11,397 bases of DNA from NCBI GenBank assembly GCA_002314885.1, contig DCHT01000059.1:1-11397 (forward strand). The letters are read 5' to 3'. The notes below the pieces were generated by a model. It saw only the letters and a list, made by a program, of their open reading frames with translations, was not told where the DNA came from and made no database searches. Source of the DNA: Bacteroidales bacterium UBA1745 (GTDB taxonomy: Bacteria; Bacteroidota; Bacteroidia; Bacteroidales; UBA932). Positions 1 through 6,709 of this stretch are shown piece by piece (positions within the stretch are counted from its first letter, which is position 1; each line of letters opens with the position of its first letter). Both the position numbers and the translations under genes were made by a program.

Positions 1-1
1 T

Positions 2-1933
2 GCGGCTGTACTGCCAAACGAGCAGATGGATGAGGTGAACAGGCTCTGTGCCCGTTTCAACGGCAAGACCATCAATTTCGCAGGCCATATCCACAAGTTC
101 GATTTCCTCGACAGCCCTGACTACGAGCATCTCAAGCAGTACGGTATGCCTTGCGCATCCGGCATAATGTGGGAGACCAAGCAGGATATGCCTCTAGTCT
201 GCAGCGACGGTTCGGAGGCTGGCCTCTATACCGCGACAAGCACCAACGGGGCTGCGCTTGAGCTCAGTTACGAGACTTACAGGCACGGTCCGAAGTTCTA
301 CCGAATCTACGATATGAACAGCGTTGGAGCCTACTACAGGGCTTCCGAAGGCATTGCCAAACAGCGCGAACTCGCCCCTACCCGTGCCAACTACGGTGCC
401 CCTGAGTTCGAGAACTGCGTATTCGTGAACTACTGGGCCTGGGAAGAAGGTCATACTGTCGAAATGTACGAGAACGGCAAGGCCCTCAAGGTCGTGAACA
501 AGCGCCACGAGGATCCGGTCAAGAATTTCGCCTACGACATCGAGCGCATCCTCAGTCCGGTTGCTCACCACAGCGTCAGGCCGAAGGATGCCTGCAACCA
601 TATGTATGAAGCAAAGGCTTCCTCTGCGACTTCCGATGTCATCGTGATCATCAAGGATAAAGACGGCAAGGTGCTGTTCCAGGAGACGGTCAAGCGCCCT
701 AAGGCATTCAGCCTGAGCCTGGATGAGGAAGTGCTTTCCGAACTCAGCGAGAAGCCGGAGCGCATTGCCGGGAATATGAACGCCTACGAGCGTCTGGATA
801 CCAGCAGAACAGCCGTTCCTGATGGATATAAGCCCTTCTATATCAGCCATTTCGGACGCCACGGAAGCAGATATGACGACGAGCCCGACCGCTTCAATGA
901 CATACTCGAGAAACTGCAGCCGTTCTATGACAACGGAGGACTGACCGAAGACGGAATCGCCCTCTACAAGCATATTCTCGCGATGAGGGAGGCCTCTGAA
1001 GGTCATTACGGAGAACTGTCCGCCCTGGGTGCCAGAGAGCATAGGGAGATTGCCGGCAGGATGGGCAGGGACTTCCCCGAAGTTTTCAGCAATCCTGAGA
1101 GAAACAGAGTTGTGACCATCTCCACCAGTTCCCCGAGAGTGCTGGCCAGCAGGGAGAATTTCCTCAATGTCTTCCGCGCGGAGCATCCAGCCCTGAACGT
1201 GGAAGAGTACTGCGGGGGTGAGTGGAAGCCACGCGTAAGCGGAGTCTCAAGCCCTAAGCGCCCGAAGGACACGGGCCGCATAGTCCACAGTTACGGTCCT
1301 GACAATGTCAGCGTGGAGAGGCTCCTGAAGAAGACTTTCGTGAATCCAGAAGAACTGAAAGGCCGCGAGGCTGAGATGAAGAATATGTTCTGCAGCGCAG
1401 CTATTACTGCCAGCAAGGCCACTCTGATCGGACTTTCCAGCGAGATTGTAGGCGAATATTTCACAACCGAGGAAATCTATGACTTCTGGTACAAGAGCAA
1501 CCCTTATTTCGTCTTTATGTGGGGAATATGCGCCGAGAATGACACCCTGAGCTATAAGTACAAGGGAGCGGAGATCCTCAAGCATATCGTCGAAGATGCC
1601 GACGCTGCCGTAGCAGGCAACGACGTGGCCGCTGACCTGCGTTTCTCCCACGACGTCTTCGCCCTCTCCCTCTGGAGCGGAATGGGTCTCGAAGACTGTG
1701 GTACCTGGGGTCCCTACGATGAGCAGAACCGCTATTTCAAGGCCTACGCCACCATCACCCCGGCCTGCAACAGCCAGATGATCTTCTACCGCAACGCCGA
1801 GGGCAAAGTGCTCGTCAAGATCCTCCTCAACGAGCGCGAGGTCAAAGTTCCGGCCCTGGACGACGCCACAGCTCCCTACTACGACTGGACCCTCCTGAGA
1901 GCCTATCTTCTCGACAGAGTGGTGCAGAAGTAG
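2..1933 (+). CDS. Fused calcineurin-like phosphoesterase / histidine acid phosphatase (5' partial)
   Basis: The reading frame is open to the left edge; eight sense codons precede the first ATG at 26, so the true start lies upstream. Residues are counted from that ATG. Residues 18-25 hold a GHIH motif (20-23), the last metal-binding block of calcineurin-like phosphoesterases. Residues about 30-240 resemble the C-terminal domain of Bacteroidetes metallophosphoesterases (VNYWAWEEGHTVEMYENGK; an HMYEA block; a KRPK end). From about 250 a second, unrelated phosphatase begins: GRHGSR with catalytic His279, a T367-x3-R371 block supplying the third arginine, and H542-D543 as proton donor. These mark a branch 2 histidine phosphatase (phytase/MINPP/acid phosphatase group). 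Both would hydrolyse phosphomonoesters, probably in the envelope, but any signal peptide is out of view. The frame is unbroken across the junction. The last residues, VVQK, and the TAG stop come from a repeat. Substrate unknown; inositol phosphates are one candidate. Confidence 0.85.
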   Translation, partial: AAVLPNEQMDEVNRLCARFNGKTINFAGHIHKFDFLDSPDYEHLKQYGMPCASGIMWETKQDMPLVCSDGSEAGLYTATSTNGAALELSYETYRHGPKFYRIYDMNSVGAYYRASEGIAKQRELAPTRANYGAPEFENCVFVNYWAWEEGHTVEMYENGKALKVVNKRHEDPVKNFAYDIERILSPVAHHSVRPKDACNHMYEAKASSATSDVIVIIKDKDGKVLFQETVKRPKAFSLSLDEEVLSELSEKPERIAGNMNAYERLDTSRTAVPDGYKPFYISHFGRHGSRYDDEPDRFNDILEKLQPFYDNGGLTEDGIALYKHILAMREASEGHYGELSALGAREHREIAGRMGRDFPEVFSNPERNRVVTISTSSPRVLASRENFLNVFRAEHPALNVEEYCGGEWKPRVSGVSSPKRPKDTGRIVHSYGPDNVSVERLLKKTFVNPEELKGREAEMKNMFCSAAITASKATLIGLSSEIVGEYFTTEEIYDFWYKSNPYFVFMWGICAENDTLSYKYKGAEILKHIVEDADAAVAGNDVAADLRFSHDVFALSLWSGMGLEDCGTWGPYDEQNRYFKAYATITPACNSQMIFYRNAEGKVLVKILLNEREVKVPALDDATAPYYDWTLLRAYLLDRVVQK

Positions 1934-1953
1934 TGCCACTAGTACTGCACCAC
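1919..1953 (+). repeat. Palindromic repeat, copy A, overlapping the phosphatase stop codon
   Basis: The 23 bases at 1919-1941 (beginning GTGGTGCAGAAGTAG) are identical to those on the - strand at 2148-2126. Here the element extends into an imperfect palindrome: GTGGTGCAG at 1919-1927 pairs with CTGCACCAC at 1945-1953, and TAGTG pairs with CACTA around a central C. The TAG at 1931-1933 is the stop codon of the phosphatase, so the element supplies its last four codons and its stop. Confidence 0.8.
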
Positions 1954-1962
1954 TTCAAACGC

Positions 1963-2029
1963 TAACAGTCAGCAAATCGCTGACTGTTATTTGTTTTTTA
2001 CTCTAACAGTCATCAAATCGTTGACTGTT
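1963..2029. repeat. Tandem duplication of the terminator hairpin
   Basis: The 26 bases at 1963-1988 recur at 2004-2029 with 24 identities, offset by 41 bases. The two differences (G1972 to T2013, C1980 to T2021) fall on the two members of one base pair, so the second copy keeps an 8-bp stem (2005-2012 with 2022-2029) but has a T-T mismatch. The second copy has no T tract on either side and would not terminate well by itself. Confidence 0.75.
1964..1999 (+). terminator. Rho-independent terminator after the phosphatase gene
   Basis: A perfect 10-bp stem (AACAGTCAGC at 1964-1973 with GCTGACTGTT at 1979-1988) has a 5-base loop AAATC and is followed by ATTTGTTTTTT. It lies about 30 bases after the + strand stop codon. 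The stem is only moderately GC-rich, but the uninterrupted pairing and T tract fit an intrinsic terminator for the + strand gene. Confidence 0.75.
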
Positions 2030-2091
2030 GGCGTCGTCTGGGGGCAGGGTGTCTGCGCCACCCAGCCTCTGCCGCCCGCAGCAGACAAAAA

Positions 2092-2114
2092 GTGGCGCAG
2101 AAGTAGTGGCACTA
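2092..2114 (+). repeat. Palindromic repeat, copy B
   Basis: This 23-base copy (beginning GTGGCGCAGAAG) differs from copy A at two positions: T to C at base 5 and C to G at base 18. It lies in the intergenic region and would read as VAQK-stop in the frame matching copy A. Bases 2094-2114 are repeated exactly at 2116-2136. Confidence 0.75.
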
Positions 2115-2115
2115 G

Positions 2116-2148
2116 GGCGCAGAAGTAGTGGCACTACTTCTGCACCAC
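2116..2148 (-). repeat. Palindromic repeat, copies C/D, overlapping the GH2 stop codon
   Basis: On the + strand, 2116-2136 repeats 2094-2114 exactly (21 bases). On the - strand, 2148-2126 is identical over 23 bases to copy A. The two overlap because the element is itself a near-perfect palindrome here: GCAGAAGTAGTG at 2119-2130 and CACTACTTCTGC at 2132-2143 around one G. The TAG on the - strand at 2136-2134 is the stop codon of the GH2 gene. Confidence 0.8.
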
Positions 2149-5100
2149 ATCCACAGCGACTTTCTGGGTGCCGGTCCAGCGGATGGTGACGGTCTTCTCA
2201 GCGCCTGGCATCAGGGCGAGATAGTTGTCTGTGTAGTCCACAGGAAGGATTTCAGCGCCAGAACGGTCCTTAAGGATCAGTCGCACAAGCAGGGCTGGCA
2301 CATCACTGACATTACGAAGGGTGACTGTAGCGGTATTTCCACGCACAGTCACCTTTTTCCTGAGCTCTGCCGCAGGGAGACTGCGCGCAGCCTTGAGGTC
2401 GCCCTTCATATAGTAGTTGTCGGAAACCACATTGCCGGCAGCGTCAGACAGGCTGAGTACAATATAATAGGTCTCCTCCCCTTCCGGCTTTGCCACAGGG
2501 AAGCACTCGAGCGAAGAGTCATCAGCAAGGTCATAGCACTCGCTCTGCTCGGAAAGCAGATTGCCCTTGAGGCCATAGACTCGGCAAAGCGCTTGCAGGC
2601 CCGGCTGGTCGCCGCTGCAGATGTTCACGAGTTCCACATTGGCCGTGGCGGCATTGTACTGGATATGCAGCGGCTCACAGGCCTTCTTGCAGCCGAAGAA
2701 CGCGCCTGTAGGCTCGAAGTAGTAGTCGTATGTGCACCATACCATTGAAGGCCAGCAGGAGTGGCTCATCCACAGCAGGAGGCCCATTCTGTGCCTGGAA
2801 TTCTCAGACTCGAACATAGCCCTGTAACCCTCGTAGTTGAACCACTGAGCCAGGGCGGTGAACTCTCTTGCATCAGCAGCCTCGCCGAAGGTCTCTTCGA
2901 AAATCCTGTTGTAGGTGGCGACTCTCTGAGCTCCCTCAAGGGTGAAATCGTGCTTGCCCCACATCTCGTTCTGAGGCCAGAGGCAATCCTCAGGCATCAT
3001 CTTGCTCAGGCTCTCGAAGGTAGGCACGTTAGGCATTCCCCTCTCGGAGTGCAGCTTGCCGCTCTGGGCGCGGAAATAGTACTCCGCAGGCTCCATCCAA
3101 TATGGGCCGCGGCCACTTACAGGACCATCGGCGGAATCGGAAATATATGGCATATTCGGATGCAGGGAAGGAAGCAACTTGTTCTTCAGGGCGTCATCCA
3201 GCGTAGCAGGAGGCACACCCTCGTTGCGTCCACAGTAGATCACAAGGCTTGGGTGACGGCGAATCTTGGCCACCAGATCCTCGGCATTGCGGAGGAACAT
3301 AGGCTCGTCGTCAGGATCAGGACCGTCAGCCGGATTGGCCAGCCAGAAGTCCTGCCAGATAGTGATGCCATAGCGGTCGCAGGCGTCATAGAACTCCTCA
3401 TCGCCTATCTGGCCCACCCAGTTGCGTATCATATTGAAATGCATCTGCTGATGGTAAGCCACGGCAATGTCGTACTGCTCGGCACTGTAGCGCAGGTTCT
3501 GCTGAGAGAAGCCCCAGTTGCCGCCCATACCGTCCAGACGTCGTCCGTTCACATAGAGTCGGAGGGCACCGCCTTCAGTATCCCAGGTCACCTCGCGAAT
3601 ACCGGCCTTGTATTCGATGCGGTCGGATTCTTCGCCGTTGACCTTTACTATATAACCTGCATCGTAGAGATACTGCTGGCCATATTCGTTAGGCCACCAC
3701 AGTTCCATCTGCTGATCGGCGAGCTGAGGGAATTCCTCCGGAGTGAAGGAAACTTCCCCGCTGCCATCAACCTTCTTTGAGAAGCGGATGTCACCTATCC
3801 AGCCCTCGACCTCCACGCGTGCGTTCTTCGGAGATGAGTCCCTTACGACTACGGTAGCAGTCATAGATGCCTTGCCGTCCTCGGAAAGTGTGGAAACAAC
3901 AAGCGGGTCAGCGACCTCAGCCCTGCCCTTCTGGACAAAGCGCACGTCGTTCCAGATACCTATGTTGCGTCCACGTACGGTAGTAATCCAATCCCAGCCT
4001 ATGCTGGCCATAAAGGTAGGGCTGTCAGAGCCGATGGCACCGCCGTTAGCACCCGTGGTGATGGATGTCTTTTCCTTGATGCCGCCCGGATGAGCAACGC
4101 GCAATATCTTGACTTCCAACACATTGCCAGTTTCCTTCAGTTCGCTGGTCACATTGAAATGACCACGGATGAAGGCGCCGTCTATGCGGCCGATATATTT
4201 GCCATTGAGAGTAACTTCCGCCTTCCAGTTGATGCCGTCGAAGTCCAGGAACACGCGTTTGCCCTTCTGATAGTCAGGCAGCACTTCATCGCGGTCGAAA
4301 GTCCTGCGATAGATGAAATTGCTGTTGAAATAAGAATCGGAAATCTGCGCGATATTGTCGCCGTAGTCAGGGTCGGCGATAATGCCGTTATCGACATAAC
4401 TCATCAATACGGTACCAGGCACGGTGGCCGGGATCCAGTCATCGCTACCCTCGCGGCTTACTTCCCAGCCATTCTTCCTTGTGACAGGGATACCAGGACC
4501 ATAAATCTCGATTTCGCTGATGCCGAGCATTTCAGGCACACAGGCAGGCTTATGGAGCAGTACTCTGACATAGCGGCACTTGGTCTGGAAGTCGAGTCTG
4601 TCGTCCCATATCTTATTCGCACCCAGATGGTGCCAGTTTTCGCCATCATCAGACACCGTCAGAGCCATCTTTATCGGGGGATTTACCCAATGGATCCTAG
4701 CACCGGTGACCTTTCTGACACTTCCGAGGTCAACCGTAACCCATTCGCAGGCATCGGTATCGGTCATCCAGACACTGTGAAAATGCTCCAGCGGAAGCAC
4801 ATCCTCCACCGGCACGCCGCAATTAGTCAGCTTAGCCTCAATGACGTGCCAACGAGCGTCATAAGGGAATTTGAAATCCAACCTCAGGCCCTTCTCTGTC
4901 TTGGTGACAGGCAGAGTCATAGACTGTCTGTCGCCCCAGTCCCCATTGTCGTGCAGCTGATAAAAGAGCAGTTCAGCCTTGTCAGCAACGATTTCGTAGC
5001 CAACCGGCTGATACTCTATCCATCCGCTCTTGCCATAGAACACATTATGATTGAACACGTGACCGTCTATGGTGCGCTCCCTCACTTCCCTGTTGAGCAG

Positions 5101-5292
5101 GCCCTCAGAGGACCAGACTACCAGATAGCAGGCAGCAGTGTCGACAATTCCGTCGGTAAGCAACTGGGCCGTAAGGTTGTGATCGTACGCAGACGATGCG
5201 GTGGCTTGCTTATGGAGAGCAATATTGATCTCCGGAGCCTGGGCACAGGCCACGAGGGACAGCGCCAGGGCTAGGGCTGGTATCTTATTCAT
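2134..5292 (-). CDS. GH2-family lipoprotein glycosidase (beta-mannosidase / exo-beta-glucosaminidase-like) with discoidin domain
   Basis: This 1052-residue enzyme begins with a lipoprotein signal (Lys3, hydrophobic 4-15, Leu-Val-Ala-Cys with Cys16), so it should be anchored in the periplasm or outer membrane. No acidic surface-export signal is clear after the cysteine. A discoidin (F5/8C) domain appears split: one piece at about 22-52, the rest at about 180-265 (WVTVDLGSVRKVTGARIHW). GH2 domains follow: galactose-binding-like fold from about 275 (PATVPGTVL at 288-296), immunoglobulin-like domain around 455-555, TIM barrel from about 580. The putative acid/base is Glu691 in GRNEG and the putative nucleophile Glu750 in HSERGMPNVP. 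These features resemble beta-mannosidases and exo-beta-glucosaminidases, but GH2 also contains other specificities, including arabinopyranosidases, so the sugar is open. It is the last gene of the run, 30 bases after the preceding stop, and its final VVQK and stop lie in a repeat. Confidence 0.88.
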   Translation of the reverse strand: MNKIPALALALSLVACAQAPEINIALHKQATASSAYDHNLTAQLLTDGIVDTAACYLVVWSSEGLLNREVRERTIDGHVFNHNVFYGKSGWIEYQPVGYEIVADKAELLFYQLHDNGDWGDRQSMTLPVTKTEKGLRLDFKFPYDARWHVIEAKLTNCGVPVEDVLPLEHFHSVWMTDTDACEWVTVDLGSVRKVTGARIHWVNPPIKMALTVSDDGENWHHLGANKIWDDRLDFQTKCRYVRVLLHKPACVPEMLGISEIEIYGPGIPVTRKNGWEVSREGSDDWIPATVPGTVLMSYVDNGIIADPDYGDNIAQISDSYFNSNFIYRRTFDRDEVLPDYQKGKRVFLDFDGINWKAEVTLNGKYIGRIDGAFIRGHFNVTSELKETGNVLEVKILRVAHPGGIKEKTSITTGANGGAIGSDSPTFMASIGWDWITTVRGRNIGIWNDVRFVQKGRAEVADPLVVSTLSEDGKASMTATVVVRDSSPKNARVEVEGWIGDIRFSKKVDGSGEVSFTPEEFPQLADQQMELWWPNEYGQQYLYDAGYIVKVNGEESDRIEYKAGIREVTWDTEGGALRLYVNGRRLDGMGGNWGFSQQNLRYSAEQYDIAVAYHQQMHFNMIRNWVGQIGDEEFYDACDRYGITIWQDFWLANPADGPDPDDEPMFLRNAEDLVAKIRRHPSLVIYCGRNEGVPPATLDDALKNKLLPSLHPNMPYISDSADGPVSGRGPYWMEPAEYYFRAQSGKLHSERGMPNVPTFESLSKMMPEDCLWPQNEMWGKHDFTLEGAQRVATYNRIFEETFGEAADAREFTALAQWFNYEGYRAMFESENSRHRMGLLLWMSHSCWPSMVWCTYDYYFEPTGAFFGCKKACEPLHIQYNAATANVELVNICSGDQPGLQALCRVYGLKGNLLSEQSECYDLADDSSLECFPVAKPEGEETYYIVLSLSDAAGNVVSDNYYMKGDLKAARSLPAAELRKKVTVRGNTATVTLRNVSDVPALLVRLILKDRSGAEILPVDYTDNYLALMPGAEKTVTIRWTGTQKVAVDVVQK

Positions 5293-5322
5293 ATATGTGG
5301 TCAGTATGTTGTTGCAAACAAG

Positions 5323-6693
5323 CTAGTCCCTGAACCAGACGCCTTCTTCACGAAGAGCCGCTTGGAGTTCAGCGACATTCACGTCGCGCAGTTCCACGTT
5401 GTCGCGTACTGCGAGGGCAGCAGCCTTTCCGGCAGCCTCGCCTATGCACATAGCAGGTCCCATAACGCGTACGGAAGCAAGTGCAAGGTGGGTTGCAGAG
5501 ATGCAGCGACCGGCAGCGATGACGCCGTCCACACCCTTAGGGATGAGGCTGCGGTAAGGAATATCGTAGCAGTCAGGGCACCAGTAGAGCGAGCAGTCAC
5601 CGCCCACTGGATGGTGGAGATCCACAGGATAGCTGGCCACACCGATGGCATCGTCGAAGCGGGCACAATCGAAGATGTCCTGCTCGGTGAGGGTATATTC
5701 GCCTTCGATTCGACGGGTCTCACGTATGCCCATAAACGGTGCCACGCGGTCCACGTATGCATTTTCGAAGCCTGGGATATATTCCTTGAGATACTTGGCG
5801 ATTTCGGCGTTCTGCTCTATGCAGATTTCCTCGCCCTTGGTGTACTGGTCAGGGTCGGTGGCGTCTATGCCGTTGACGCGGGACATATTCACCCACCATT
5901 CGTCCTCTGCCATACCAGTCATAAATATGGTGCGCTCCACAGGCAGCTTGTAGCCGGCCTCGCGCGCCTTCTTGATCTGGTTGCGGAAGCCCACGAAGGT
6001 GCAGTTGTCCATAGGACGGAAGAACTCGTTCGGAATGAAGTCGATGTCGTAGGTCTCAGGATGGTCGGCCACAGCGTCGCGGAGCTTGCGGCTGTCCACA
6101 CCCCTCATTGAGAACATAAGGGTAGGAGGCTGTGCATTGCCGTCCTCGTTGCCGTAGAGCATTGACGCACCTGCCCTGTAGAGCACGTCACCGTCGCCGG
6201 AGCAGTCGATGACAGTCTTGGCCAGGATGGCCTCGCGGCCCTTCTTGGACTCGATGATCACACCCTTGCACTTGTTGCCTTCCATAACCACATCGGTGCA
6301 GAAAACGTACATAAGCACCTTCACGCCGCACTCCTGCATAATCTCCCAGAGGAGCTTCTTGGTGCCCTCAGGATCGATCATAGTGAGGCTGACGTGGAGC
6401 GGGCACTTGCGGTGATGGGTAGCCTGTCCCCTTTCGCGGAGCCTTTCCACGAACTGGAGAGGCAGACCTTTGATCACCTCATTGCCCTTGCGGCCGAGGA
6501 AGCCGAGCAGAGGCAGACCAATAGTCATATTTCCTCCGAGGTAACCCCTGCTCTCGATGAGCATAACCTTGGTTCCCGGTACGAGGGCTGCAGCCTGGGC
6601 AGCCATAACACCGGCAGGTCCACCGCCGACTACGAGTACGTCAACTTCGTCGCGAACTGGTATTTCCCTTGCGGGTTCCTTTATAGTCTTCAT
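5323..6693 (-). CDS. FAD-dependent oxidoreductase (FAD_oxidored family), second tandem paralog
   Basis: A 456-residue cytoplasmic flavoprotein without signal peptide. It has an N-terminal Rossmann FAD motif (VDVLVVGGGPAGVMAA, glycines at 23-25), the ribose-binding ESRG at 47-50, a CSGDGDV block around 164-170, and the C-terminal FAD block GVIAAGRCISATHLA around 390-405 followed by GEAAGKAAA. A YPVDLHHPVGGDC segment (355-367) is shared with the neighbouring paralog and is a candidate for part of the active site. I chose the ATG at 6693 over the one at 6735 because it gives MKTIKEPAREIPVR, aligning exactly with the paralog's start, and avoids overlap with the upstream gene. The gap to that gene is 16 bases. 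The family is usually annotated only as FAD-dependent oxidoreductase; substrate and electron acceptor are unknown. Confidence 0.85.
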   Translation of the reverse strand: MKTIKEPAREIPVRDEVDVLVVGGGPAGVMAAQAAALVPGTKVMLIESRGYLGGNMTIGLPLLGFLGRKGNEVIKGLPLQFVERLRERGQATHHRKCPLHVSLTMIDPEGTKKLLWEIMQECGVKVLMYVFCTDVVMEGNKCKGVIIESKKGREAILAKTVIDCSGDGDVLYRAGASMLYGNEDGNAQPPTLMFSMRGVDSRKLRDAVADHPETYDIDFIPNEFFRPMDNCTFVGFRNQIKKAREAGYKLPVERTIFMTGMAEDEWWVNMSRVNGIDATDPDQYTKGEEICIEQNAEIAKYLKEYIPGFENAYVDRVAPFMGIRETRRIEGEYTLTEQDIFDCARFDDAIGVASYPVDLHHPVGGDCSLYWCPDCYDIPYRSLIPKGVDGVIAAGRCISATHLALASVRVMGPAMCIGEAAGKAAALAVRDNVELRDVNVAELQAALREEGVWFRD

Positions 6694-6709
6694 ATTGAAT
6701 ATCAATTGA

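Larger units (their letters stand above)
2087..2148 (-). terminator. Repeat-built long-stem terminator for the six-gene - strand run
   Basis: Read on the - strand, 2148-2132 (starting GTGGTGCAGAAG) pairs with 2108-2092 (ending GCGCCAC) in a 17-bp stem with one G-U pair and a 23-base loop. TTTTTGT follows directly at 2091-2085. The ascending arm includes the last codons and the stop (2134-2136) of the GH2 gene, so the hairpin begins inside the coding sequence. A competing shorter fold, 2119-2130 with 2132-2143 around one base, uses the same arm. Confidence 0.7.

Noticed and set aside
26..28. ATG at 26 as the true start of the phosphatase gene
   Set aside because: The frame is open upstream and the protein would begin only a few residues before the last metal-binding motif of its first domain.
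194..1939. Antisense open frames opposite the phosphatase gene, one beginning (from GTG) MALLLHH like another at 2128 on the + strand
   Set aside because: The shared start MALLLHH is only the reverse reading of the palindromic repeat that encodes the VVQK ends; it is not a conserved small-protein start.
2043..2087. GC-rich nested pairing (GGCAG/CTGCC, GGTG/CACC, TGTCTGC/GCAGACA) suggesting a structured RNA
   Set aside because: The stems are only 4-7 bp, compete with each other, and sit between two terminators; composition alone could produce them. Comparative covariation would be needed to call an RNA.
2128..5274. Long open frames on the + strand opposite the GH2 gene (206, 339 and 394 codons)
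   Set aside because: They lie antisense to a gene with clear domains and catalytic residues, show no recognisable motif, and are explained by GC-rich codon use in the real gene.
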